In this document: positions 42,035-50,738 of the stretch, piece after piece
Numbering within the stretch: position 1 is the stretch's first letter
Layout: each line of letters opens with the position of its first letter
Source of the DNA: Microcoleus sp. CAWBG506
GTDB lineage: Bacteria > Cyanobacteriota > Cyanobacteriia > Cyanobacteriales > Microcoleaceae
Direction: 5' to 3'
NCBI GenBank assembly: GCA_020883125.1
Contig: JAHREW010000038.1
Coordinates: forward strand, 4,202 to 63,633
DNA length: 59,432 nt
Translations under genes and position numbers: made by a program
The notes under the pieces: model-generated
Database searches by the model: none
What the model was told of the DNA's origin: nothing
What the model saw: only the letters and a program-made list of their open reading frames with translations

Positions 42035-42330
42035 CGGGTTTATTAAGATTGTTATTTTGGGGCGATTATGGTTGGTGAACCCGCCCCTAGAGCCATGGTA
42101 AAATGTTAGATAAAATTTCTGGTAAAACATTGAATAAAATCCGTAGTGGGGGCGGGTTTATTAAGATTGTTATTTTGGGGCGATTATGGTTGGTGAACCC
42201 GCCCCTACAGCCATGGTAAAATGTTAGATAAAATTTCTGGTAAAACATTGAATAAAATCCGTAGGGGCGGGTTCACCGATGAATTTTGCCACTCACAGAT
42301 CATCTTCATAAACCCGCCCCCACCCAACTA
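42035..42330. repeat. 118-bp tandem duplication plus partial third unit
   Basis: CGGGTTTATTAAGATTGTTA starts units at 42035 and 42153. The two units are nearly identical over 118 bp, including GGTGAACCCGCCCCTA and TAAAATTTCTGGTAAAACAT, and a third begins GGGGCGGGTTCACC at about 42264. It belongs to the GGGGCGGG dispersed class. The whole 42002-42383 gap is repeat sequence with no gene. Confidence 0.88.
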
Positions 42331-42383
42331 ATAACCCAGTTGTAGGTTGGTTTTCGTTCCTCAACCCAACCTACCGATTAGCT

Positions 42384-42683
42384 CTAATGGTGGAGCAAGT
42401 GCATTAAGCCTTCTACAGTAGGACCGATCGCACCTGATGAAACTTCACAAGCGACTGTTTCGGCTGCGCATTGACTAGCATGAAGGGTGTTTTCAATAGC
42501 CTGACTTGCTCCCTCCACCGCATCACCCCCGAATTGACCGTAAGCAGTCTCTGTGACCATTTCAGCTTGAACTTTACTGTGAGTTTCCGTCGAATTTTGT
42601 TCCCACTTTTGAATTGTTTGGACAATCTCGAACCAGGTCCAAATCAACATTCCGAGCAAAACCGCAGCAATCAAATATTCCAT
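42384..42683 (-). CDS. Hypothetical protein with N-terminal membrane helix
   Basis: 99 residues. One helix (MEYLIAAVLLGMLIWTWFEI) is followed by an Ala/Glu/Thr-rich soluble part with two Cys (CAAETVACEVS) and a His-rich end (LMHLLHH). Low-complexity alpha-helical character suggests a membrane-tethered helical tail. It ends about 70 bp from the cobS stop on the same strand, possibly its downstream partner. No family recognised; the coding call rests on length, start and codon quality. Confidence 0.5.
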   Translation of the reverse strand: MEYLIAAVLLGMLIWTWFEIVQTIQKWEQNSTETHSKVQAEMVTETAYGQFGGDAVEGASQAIENTLHASQCAAETVACEVSSGAIGPTVEGLMHLLHH

Positions 42684-42755
42684 AGTTTTCTGAAGGATTG
42701 AGGTTGGCTATATCTAATTTAACGCAGGGATTGAAAGCAAGCAGGAGAGAAAATA

Positions 42756-43553
42756 TTATCCTTGCAAAGCAGCCAACAGACATAATAATAATGCCTCCGT
42801 CCACTCAACTACAGCACCATAGGTATCACCAGTGTGACCGCCTAAACGGTGGTTAAACCAGGCTCCAGTCAAAATTCCGATCGCACTCCCCCCCAAAGCC
42901 ATCCCCACCGCCAACAGCCATCGATCGCCCTGCAAGACAACTTGCAACACACTCAAACTCAGTAGCAGCAAAACTCCAGGGATAAAATCAAAAGGAGAAT
43001 AAATCGATTCCTTGTGAAAAGCCCCCTTACCCTCTGCCCGGAGATAGGGATAACGGGCGATCGCCACCAACTGGCCCCACCGCCCCCAACCAGCCACACC
43101 CATCAAAGCCAACCACCGATATTCATTCAAATCCGTCAGAGCAGCCGTTTTCAACAACAAGATTGCCACCGCAGCCATCGCCCCAAAAGCCCCTGTAACG
43201 CTGTCCCGCATCACCTCCAGCCGTCGCACGGGGTCTGGTACAGCCAGGCCGTCCGCTGCGTCCATAGCCCCGTCTAGGTGCAACCCCCCAGTCAGAGCAA
43301 TACCCAAAACTACTACCAAGGCCGATCGAGTCAAAGCAGGCATCCCCAACAACTGCAACCCCAGATCCGCCAGTCCCAGCATCCCCCCAACCAACAGCCC
43401 GATTGCCGGTGCAAAGCGAGCAATACCCCGAAACTCCAAAGTCCAAGAAATCGGCACCGGCAAACAAGTATAAAAAGCGACCGCAGCAGCTAGTGCAGCC
43501 CCCAGATTCCGGAAAAAGTCGATCGTTGAGCGAACCAACTGATTGTGCACCAT
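42756..43553 (-). CDS. cobS: Adenosylcobinamide-GDP ribazoletransferase
   Basis: About 265 residues from the [14 protein letters not shown] start; the frame is open to 43625, but that extension is not typical of the family. A multi-helix membrane protein with the CobS signature [15 protein letters not shown] (about residues 90-104), which binds the GDP-cobinamide substrate and metal. AFYTCLPVP near the N-terminus and RDSVTGAFG are also family features. It performs the last joining step of cobalamin assembly. No other cob genes or obvious B12 riboswitch are seen upstream. Confidence 0.93.
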   Translation of the reverse strand: MVHNQLVRSTIDFFRNLGAALAAAVAFYTCLPVPISWTLEFRGIARFAPAIGLLVGGMLGLADLGLQLLGMPALTRSALVVVLGIALTGGLHLDGAMDAADGLAVPDPVRRLEVMRDSVTGAFGAMAAVAILLLKTAALTDLNEYRWLALMGVAGWGRWGQLVAIARYPYLRAEGKGAFHKESIYSPFDFIPGVLLLLSLSVLQVVLQGDRWLLAVGMALGGSAIGILTGAWFNHRLGGHTGDTYGAVVEWTEALLLCLLAALQG

Positions 43554-43815
43554 AAAATAGAAATTTTTTCGCATTGTATGGAGTTGTGAATCCATTAGCG
43601 TATGCCAGAATTGGATCGGTAACACCCTTAGTTCCTTCGATCAGGGATTCATCCTGGCGACAGCTCTTTTCTTTAGAAAACTGCTACCGACAGCGCACCC
43701 GAAGAACTGCATCTACTGAAACTTAACTCAAGACAAGCGTTTCCTTTGTAGGAAAATCTAGTGAATTCTGTGATTTCCGACCAGGGGAACATACTACAAC
43801 AGAGGCTTTTGCTCC

Positions 43816-44265
43816 ATGAGTAATGACCAATTAAACAACAGGGTGGCTGCTCCTTGCATCATCGATACAGGCATTGTCGTCAACAAGCGCGATATCCAAA
43901 GATTGCTCTTCGATTTAGGACGTGTCCGCTACCTACATATGCAGGACGGCAAGATTTACAGTCAAGGCGAAGGGTATGTCCGGGAAGTATTCGCTAGCCC
44001 CAATCGCTCTACTCTGATCGCCAACCGCGCTATTTATTTGAATGTTGATAGTTTTGATTATCTGGAACTGAAAAACTCCAAGGAAGAAGGTGCTTATTTT
44101 GACCTGATTCAAGAGGGACGACAGTTGCGGTTAATTCCTCTCTCCAATCCTTTGCAAGAGCAACTCAGCCGGAATTTAAATGCTGCGGCTTTAGATGCAG
44201 TCGTGGATCAGGTACTCTCAGGGAGCTGGGATTATCAATTAGATGAAGACGATTCGCCGTTTTAA
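43816..44265 (+). CDS. Conserved cyanobacterial hypothetical protein upstream of tgt
   Basis: 149 residues, soluble, with no signal peptide: PCIIDTGIVVNKRDIQRLLF, then DLGRVRYLHMQDGKIYSQGE and VREVFASPNRSTLIANRAIY. It appears to be a mixed alpha/beta protein with an acidic tail (YQLDEDDSPF). I recognise it only as a cyanobacteria-type conserved protein without known function. It lies 104 bp before tgt on the same strand, so cotranscription with tgt-psbK is possible. AGAGG precedes the ATG. Confidence 0.7.
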   Translation: MSNDQLNNRVAAPCIIDTGIVVNKRDIQRLLFDLGRVRYLHMQDGKIYSQGEGYVREVFASPNRSTLIANRAIYLNVDSFDYLELKNSKEEGAYFDLIQEGRQLRLIPLSNPLQEQLSRNLNAAALDAVVDQVLSGSWDYQLDEDDSPF

Positions 44266-44324
44266 AGGATCGTTGGCTAAGGCTAGGGTCAAAATTAGTT
44301 CGACTAAAGCTCAAGAACGTTTAA

Positions 44325-45476
<1,152 letters not shown>

Positions 45477-45551
45477 GTCGATCGAACATGATTGCCTTTG
45501 CTTAAGATATGCGACAATTATGAAAAATCTGTTGGATAGGTAGGTTGATTC

Positions 45552-45689
45552 ATGGAAGCTGCATTACTTTTAGCCAAGCTGCCCGAAGCTTATGCGATCT
45601 TTGACCCTTTGATTAATGTTTTGCCGGTGATTCCTGTGTTTTTCTTGTTGCTGGCTTTTGTTTGGCAAGCGGCTGTCGGATTCAGATAA
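45552..45689 (+). CDS. psbK: Photosystem II reaction centre protein K
   Basis: A 45-residue single-helix protein: [20 protein letters not shown], then [20 protein letters not shown] and AVGFR. The mature PsbK starts KLPEAY after a short processed leader of eight residues, and the family-invariant [24 protein letters not shown] is intact. It is a thylakoid membrane subunit of PSII near CP43. It was too short for a normal length cut-off and was found by reading the gap after tgt. A strong terminator begins 14 bp after the stop. Confidence 0.97.
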   Translation: MEAALLLAKLPEAYAIFDPLINVLPVIPVFFLLLAFVWQAAVGFR

Positions 45690-45702
45690 TTCTGATTTTA
45701 TT

Positions 45703-45742
45703 AAAAGCAGGGGCAATTCCACAATTGTCCCTGCTTTTAGCT
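45703..45742 (+). terminator. Intrinsic terminator after psbK
   Basis: AAAAGCAGGGGCAATT (45703-45718) and AATTGTCCCTGCTTTT (45723-45738) pair over 16 bp with one G-U and a 4-nt loop, with T's in the closing stem. Confidence 0.92.
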
Positions 45743-45819
45743 GTTGAGTTTTTCGGTTGTTTTGGAATTATTTAACCGCAGAGAGCGCTCCAGAGCGCCT
45801 AGAGGGATGAATGCTATGT

Positions 45820-46371
45820 TTAGCCGCCGATCGCCTTTTGGAATGCCGGTCTTTCTGCAATTCGCTTCATATAGTCTAAAAGCGCCGGATAAGCGCTGAG
45901 GTCTAGTTTTAGCATCATGGGAATGTAGTTTAAAATCGATCCCACTGCGGCGTCGGCTACACCGAATTCATCGCCCATCAAAAACTGCTGTTTCTCGAAG
46001 ATGTGATTAAGGGGTGTTAACAATTTGGGAGTTTCGCGATCGCGACTTGCTTCCACAAATATTCCCGGTCCTAGGGTAGCGTTAGCAAAGAGTACCCACT
46101 GCACTACTTGAGCTTGTTGCTCCAAAGTCTCCGGCATTTTACCATATTTTTGAGCTAAATAGAGCAGAATTGCCCCAGATTCCCAAAGTTTAAAATCTCC
46201 ATCGGCGATCGCCGGGACTTTTCCCATGGGGTTAATTTCGATAAAATCTGGCTCCAAGTGTGATCCTGCTTGCATATCCAGCATCACGAATTCATAGGGC
46301 ACGCCTATTTCCTCCAGATACCACTTGATAATTGAGGCCCTGCTGCGAGCTCCACCGTAAAGTTTCAGCAC
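45820..46371 (-). CDS. Glutathione S-transferase
   Basis: A 183-residue GST. The thioredoxin-like N-domain (MLKLYGGARSRASIIKWYLE, INPMGKVPAIADGDF with the cis-Pro, and LWESGAILLYLAQKYG for glutathione contact) is followed by an all-helical C-domain ending LLDYMKRIAERPAFQKAI. The catalytic residue is probably the Ser/Arg pair after GGARSRAS. The physiological substrate is unknown. A stand-alone gene, separated from mntP by 75 bp on the same strand. Confidence 0.93.
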   Translation of the reverse strand: MLKLYGGARSRASIIKWYLEEIGVPYEFVMLDMQAGSHLEPDFIEINPMGKVPAIADGDFKLWESGAILLYLAQKYGKMPETLEQQAQVVQWVLFANATLGPGIFVEASRDRETPKLLTPLNHIFEKQQFLMGDEFGVADAAVGSILNYIPMMLKLDLSAYPALLDYMKRIAERPAFQKAIGG

Positions 46372-46446
46372 CGTTTTTTTCCTTTAACGAAATCTGATTT
46401 ATTTTAGCATTTGTTATTGGTTATTTGTTATTGGTGTCGCTAATAA

Positions 46447-47025
46447 CTAATGACCTATAACTGGCAATTCCGTCAAGTGTACAAATAAGATTCTGCTACC
46501 AATAAAAATTAAAATTGCTCCGCCCAACATCTCTATTTTATTCGCAAACAAATTTCCACACTTGTGTCCAATAAACACACCAGCAAACGCCAAAAAGAAA
46601 GTAATGAATCCTATAGCAGTCACCGCAGGAGCAATAGAATCTTTCAGAACAGCAAAGCCAATACCCACGGCTAAAGCATCTATACTTGTCGCCACCGATA
46701 GTCCGATTAAAGTACCCGTATCCAGGGGATTAAATTTCTTTTCTTCTCCGTCATTTTGCAGGGATTCATAAATCATTCTACCGCCAATGAAACTCAACAA
46801 CCCGAAAGCTATCCAATGGTCAATTGCCGCAATTAAAAAACTGAAACTCATACCAATAAACCATCCGATTACTGGCATCAAAGCTTGAAAACCACCGAAA
46901 AATAAAGCAATTTTTAAAGCTTTATTGACTTTCATGTGTTTAATTGCTAAACCGCTGGAAACTGACACAGCAAAAGCATCTGCTGCTAGTCCCAAGGAAA
47001 GTAAGACGGTAGTGGCTACATCCAT
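46447..47025 (-). CDS. mntP: Manganese efflux pump MntP
   Basis: 192 residues from ATG 47025 (MDVATTVLLSLGLAADAFAV); the frame extends to 47112, but that part is not family sequence. Six hydrophobic helices with the MntP/DUF204 motifs LAADAFAVSVSSG in the first half and VATSIDALAVGIG in the second, where the Asp residues handle Mn2+. An inner-membrane exporter that protects from manganese excess. I looked for a yybP-ykoY manganese riboswitch upstream and could not recognise one. Confidence 0.92.
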   Translation of the reverse strand: MDVATTVLLSLGLAADAFAVSVSSGLAIKHMKVNKALKIALFFGGFQALMPVIGWFIGMSFSFLIAAIDHWIAFGLLSFIGGRMIYESLQNDGEEKKFNPLDTGTLIGLSVATSIDALAVGIGFAVLKDSIAPAVTAIGFITFFLAFAGVFIGHKCGNLFANKIEMLGGAILIFIGSRILFVHLTELPVIGH

Positions 47026-47286
47026 TTCTGTAATTTTTTTATCTGATGGGTAAACTATTAGACTTCTCCATAACAGCCAGTCTTCAACACGCAGGCGATG
47101 CGTAGTCCACAATAATTCTGGGATAGGTCTCTTGATCTTAGTCTTTAAGTTTACACTAAGTTATCGTTAAGTTAGATATTTATCATAATCAATTCATTTT
47201 TAAATCATATTTTTTTCATAATTGGCTGGTTTGAAAAATGTCGTACTAAGCTGTATTATAGGAAGACTTATCAACTAGCAGAATTG

Positions 47287-47841
47287 ATGATGCCCGAATC
47301 TAAACCATATCAGCCACTGCTACTGAGATTACTGCACGGGGTTAACGCTGCGATCGCCTTGGGAGCAATCATCACGGCCTTCTGGGTGTACAACACCTAT
47401 GACGGGCGGTTCGGCAAAGTAGCACTACCTCAAATTCCAGATATTATCGGCATTCATGGGACTTTTGGTAAGCTGTTAATTTTAGGGATCGTGCCCGGTT
47501 TTGCTTTATACAGTTTCCACAGAGGTCAAAAACGCTTGATACAGCCGGATTCTTTGGGGAAATTGACACAATTCGGAAAACCAATTTGGTGGTACACTTT
47601 GCATCGGATTGTCAATACGCTGATGTTGGTGGCCATGAGTTTTTCGATCGCCTCTGGGAGTATGGTTAAGGAAGAATGGCTACCGGCAGGGGAATTGACA
47701 CAGGTTTGGTATTATTTGCACGCTTCTGGATGGATCGTATTAGTATTGTGTCTGGCAATGCACTTGTTGATGAGTGCCAAGGTAGGGGGATTACCATTAA
47801 TTTTGTCGATGTTTGATTTTAAGAACCGGAAGGGTAGCTAA
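47287..47841 (+). CDS. Cytochrome b561-like membrane protein
   Basis: 184 residues from ATG 47287. Four hydrophobic helices carry His residues in haem-ligand-like places: LLRLLHGVNAAIAL, IIGIHGTFGKLLI, YTLHRIVNTLMLV, WYYLHASGWIVLV and LCLAMHLLMSAKVG. It fits the b561/cytochrome b membrane fold, suggesting a transmembrane electron carrier. Partner proteins are not evident, except a 32-residue membrane peptide encoded 40 bp downstream that could be an accessory subunit. Divergent from mntP. Confidence 0.75.
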   Translation: MMPESKPYQPLLLRLLHGVNAAIALGAIITAFWVYNTYDGRFGKVALPQIPDIIGIHGTFGKLLILGIVPGFALYSFHRGQKRLIQPDSLGKLTQFGKPIWWYTLHRIVNTLMLVAMSFSIASGSMVKEEWLPAGELTQVWYYLHASGWIVLVLCLAMHLLMSAKVGGLPLILSMFDFKNRKGS

Positions 47842-47881
47842 ACCGATCGCATTTTACTTTTAATTAGAGGAACCTAATCTT

Positions 47882-47980
47882 ATGCCCATTATGCCCAAAA
47901 ATACGCTCCTAATCTTTGTGGAAATTGTGGTGATGGGAGGTTGGCTGTTTGCATTGGTGGCACCGTTGTTATTTCCCTAA
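47882..47980 (+). CDS. Tiny single-helix membrane protein (32 aa)
   Basis: An ORF below normal size limits: MPIMPKNTLLIFVEIVVMGG then WLFALVAPLLFP. AGAGGA lies about 11 nt upstream. One membrane helix, ending in Pro, in the style of small photosynthetic or respiratory complex subunits. It matches none of PsbT, PsbM, PetM, PetL, PetN or PsaM that I know. It lies 40 bp after the cytochrome b561-like gene on the same strand and may be translated with it. Confidence 0.5.
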   Translation: MPIMPKNTLLIFVEIVVMGGWLFALVAPLLFP

Positions 47981-47995
47981 GTCGAAATTTGACGG

Positions 47996-48401
47996 CTAAC
48001 ACCAATAATCATTGATGTGGAGTAAGTGGCCAAAAATAAAGTTAATTGGGTTGTTAATTTCCCGCGCAATTCCGGCAGTTAGTTTACCTAAAATTGTGAT
48101 TTTTTCCCTTTGCATCAAGTGTGCTTCGGTTCTTCTGAGTTTGGCTAATACTTCTTCCAATAGCTTGAATTGTTCTTGAATTTGTCCCTGGCGTTGGGAT
48201 TGGGAAATTGCGTCTCACACTTTGATAAGTAATATAACCACCGATACTGGCTGCTATAGTCCCCCCTAACATTAGCAACGCTGCGATGTATTGAAGACGG
48301 TATCCACGGCTAAATGGTGCTGGTAATAGTCTAGTTAATTTCCAGCACTGCTCTTTCGCAAAGCTTCGCATAGTTTGACCAATTTGTAAGATTGATATCA
48401 A
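47996..48401 (-). pseudogene. Truncated, frameshifted histidine-kinase remnant
   Basis: The first frame (from 48401) gives a membrane helix (LQYIAALLMLGGTIAASIGG) up to ITYQSVR. After a one-base shift near 48217, the sequence continues as a coiled coil (QEQFKLLEEVLAKLRRTEAH) and HisKA start: LGKLTAGIAREINNPINFIF, then stops at 47996-47998. The phospho-acceptor His of the AGIAHEINNP motif reads Arg, and no ATPase domain follows. This is clearly a decayed kinase rather than the 105-residue hypothetical the first frame suggests. Confidence 0.75.
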
Positions 48402-48876
48402 TTCCGGTTGTATCGGAATGATTTAACCGCGAAGGCGCGAAGTACGCGAAGGAAGAGAGAGTTTAATACAGGACGATGAAGAGAGGATTTTATATGAAAT
48501 CTTAGCTCACCTGCGATTCACCCTGAGCCTGCTTTCAGTTTGAAACTACTAGCATTTAATAATTACGGGTTTAAAATTTCCCCGGCTGGTAAGCTCACCC
48601 TGTTAAACAGGAATTATACCATTTTAAATTTTATATTTGATATTTTATATTAAAAAATCCTAGTTAATAAGTAGAAGGAAGAGGGAAGAAGATCGATGTG
48701 AAGAATAGCAAGCCAGTAAGCTTTTGAGCGATTTGGATCTTGCATTTAATTAGGTGGGCTTACTTAATAGTTTTTTTTCTGCTAAAAAGATGCAGCGAAT
48801 CAGAGAAAAAGTCACGTCTTCGTTGCCGATCTATCTACTACATCCCCTAGCAAAAGCGATGAAAAACTTACGCTGA
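48397..48876. repeat. Repeat-filled intergenic region (two dispersed families)
   Basis: 48397-48460 carries the reverse complement of the 29051-29119 repeat (TTCCGGTTGTATCGGAATGA, then TTTAACCGCGAAGGCGCG). 48672-48745 carries GAAGGAAGAGGGAAGAAGAT followed by CGATGTGAAGAATAGCAAGC and AATTAGGTGGGCTTACTTAA, related to 17728-17830 inverted and to 52225-52320. The rest shows no gene. Confidence 0.7.
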
Positions 48877-48900
48877 TTGGAAAGTAAAAAAATATTTAAA

Positions 48901-49365
48901 TTAAAGAACTTTGTGAGTGTGTTCGTGTTGTTTTACATTGTCTTCAGTGCGAACAACGCGCTGGGAATTCAGCACTCTTTTGCGATCGAGAGAATAAGAA
49001 AAGTCGCTACGAACTGTTCCCAAGGGGATGTGAGATTGAGCTTGGGGGCGGATTTTGTAAGTGCGGGCCGCTGCGATCGCCCGAAAGCCAAATTCTTCGC
49101 AAAACTGAGCCGATGTGGGGAATTCCGCCAGCATAGTGGGTGATTCGCCGTCGAGCACTGCTCCCAAAGTTGTCCCCCAAGCCCTTTGATAGGAGGTGGG
49201 AATTCCCTTGACAATTGCCTCCAAAGCTGCTGAGGGGATGGCTTCAATTACTTGTACTTCGAGAACTTCACCTTCTTCTTTGACGAAGCAGGTGGCCAAA
49301 CCCACTACCACGTAGTCGTCGGTAGATAAATCGGGAGCGTTGGGATAAACTGTTGCAGTCGCCAT
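48901..49365 (-). CDS. Conserved cyanobacterial hypothetical protein
   Basis: 154 residues from ATG 49365 (MATATVYPNAPDLSTDDYVV); the frame extends to 49479, but the upstream part is not typical. The body VGLATCFVKEEGEVLEVQVI, then EAIPSAALEAIVKGIPTSYQ and EEFGFRAIAAARTYKI, is soluble and mixed alpha/beta. The C-terminus is basic and His-containing (KQHEHTHKVL). I recognise it as a cyanobacterial conserved protein with no assigned function. No operon partner; the neighbour on the same strand is an acetyltransferase pseudogene. Confidence 0.65.
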   Translation of the reverse strand: MATATVYPNAPDLSTDDYVVVGLATCFVKEEGEVLEVQVIEAIPSAALEAIVKGIPTSYQRAWGTTLGAVLDGESPTMLAEFPTSAQFCEEFGFRAIAAARTYKIRPQAQSHIPLGTVRSDFSYSLDRKRVLNSQRVVRTEDNVKQHEHTHKVL

Positions 49366-49451
49366 AAGAATCTTGTGAGTAGGAGTTAAAAACCTGGAGC
49401 GAAGGTCAAACCCCTGAGAGTGGATCGGACCTGTGTGTTGATAGTACCACA

Positions 49452-50012
49452 TCAAGCTAGATGCCGGATAATTCGGCAAGGATTCCCCGCAGCTACGACG
49501 TTTGCAGGGATATTTTTGACCACTACACTGCCTGCGCCGATCGTGCTACCATCGCCGATAGTGACTCCGGGGCAAACGATACTACCGCCACCAATCCACA
49601 CATTATTGCCAATATGAATCTCACTAGCCAGTTCTGGGCCCGAAAGTCTAATTTCCGGGTCAGTGGGGTGGAAAGCAGCGTAAATTTGGACTTGTGGGCC
49701 GCACACTAAATTTTCGCCGATGTTAACTCGATTGCAATCGAGAATCACGCAACCAAAATTCATATATAAGCCATTTCCAGCATAAATATTACTGCCATAG
49801 TCGCAGTAGAAAGGGGGTTCAATTTCAACTTTCGGGCCGAGGGCACCGCATAATTAGGCGAGAATTTCTAAGCGTTGGGATGCTTCGTCTTCGCCGGTAG
49901 CATTGTAAAGTCTAGTGAGACGGCGGGATCGCTGGCGCTGGCGAGTCAATTCCGCATCATCCGCTAGATACAACTCGCCAGCTAGCATTTTCTGTTTTTC
50001 GGTTTTTGACAT
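49452..50012 (-). pseudogene. Maltose/galactoside O-acetyltransferase interrupted by a stop
   Basis: From ATG 50012 the frame reads MSKTEKQKMLAGELYLADDA and continues to ...QRLEILA, then TAA at 49854-49856. It continues in the same frame as LCGALGPKVEIEPPFYCDYG, then GSNIYAGNGLYMNFGCVILD and hexapeptide repeats ending IVCPGVTIGDGSTIGAGSVV and AGNPCRIIRHLA. The full 187 codons equal a normal Maa/LacA acetyltransferase with one nonsense codon. The catalytic His expected in the AAFHPTDP segment is present. Confidence 0.85.
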
Positions 50013-50033
50013 AGGATTTATGGCTTTTTAAAA

Positions 50034-50702
50034 TCAAGGTTTTGATTGCAAACAAACAGCTAAATCTAAATTGGCTAATTGTTCAAAAGCTCGATTTATC
50101 GATCCTGTTCCCCTCAAAAAACCTGTGTTCCCACCAGGACAAATATACTGTAAAGTTTCCGGCGAAAAGCGATCGAGAATCGACTTGACGCTGTTAATTT
50201 GTCGGGACCAGTGAAAAGTTTTTGCCGTTCTCTGCGGTTCCGGTGCACCTTCTCGATTTGGGAGCAAGTGTCTCCCCGAAAACAGAACTCCGCCACTGCG
50301 AGTATCATAAAGACAGGACGAACCGGGAGAATGACCGGGAGTCCAAAATACAAAAGTGCGATCGCTCACAGCAAATTCTCGCTCAAAAGCTGTCACTTGC
50401 AATCCCGGTAGCAAATAAGCTTCCTGCTCTTGAATCACGATTTCGCAGCCGGTGGCTTCCTGAATCTCCCGCACCTTACCCATAGCGCCCCGGTGAGTCA
50501 GAAACAACAACCGGACACCGCCATATTTGCTTAAAAATGTTTGGTTAATCTCATCCCAAGCCGGACAATCTACTAGAATGTTACTTTGGTTTTCTACAAT
50601 GAAGTAAGCTGTCCCACCAAGGGTGTCCCGGTTAGGTGGAAAAGCAAAGATATTGTCGAGCACGGGCTTGGGTTGTTTGGAAGCTAAAGTCTGTTGTTTC
50701 AA
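50034..50702 (-). CDS. Metallo-beta-lactamase-fold protein with altered metal motif
   Basis: 222 residues. An MBL-like fold with GGTAYFIVENQSNILVDCPA, the loop LLFLTHRGAMGKVREIQ, FVFWTPGHSPGSSCLYD and VLFSGRHLLP. The usual THxHxDH zinc motif reads THRGAMG, so two of the metal-binding residues are absent, while the downstream His of TPGHSPGS is kept. Metal-dependent hydrolysis is therefore doubtful; it may bind one metal or none. Its start codon lies 37 bp from the divergent protease gene, so the promoters overlap. Confidence 0.75.
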   Translation of the reverse strand: MKQQTLASKQPKPVLDNIFAFPPNRDTLGGTAYFIVENQSNILVDCPAWDEINQTFLSKYGGVRLLFLTHRGAMGKVREIQEATGCEIVIQEQEAYLLPGLQVTAFEREFAVSDRTFVFWTPGHSPGSSCLYDTRSGGVLFSGRHLLPNREGAPEPQRTAKTFHWSRQINSVKSILDRFSPETLQYICPGGNTGFLRGTGSINRAFEQLANLDLAVCLQSKP

Positions 50703-50738
50703 GGAAGTATCATAGTTAATGTGTCTGGAATCAATATT

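Noticed and set aside
43554..43815. Possible cobalamin riboswitch upstream of cobS
   Set aside because: No B12-box (GCCACTG-type) sequence was seen on the minus strand.
47026..47230. Possible yybP-ykoY manganese riboswitch upstream of mntP
   Set aside because: The conserved GGGGAGUAG-type core and paired segments could not be found in the leader on the minus strand. A covariance-model search would settle it.
48877..49143. 88-codon plus-strand frame
   Set aside because: It lies opposite the better-supported conserved gene at 48901-49365 and has no family character.
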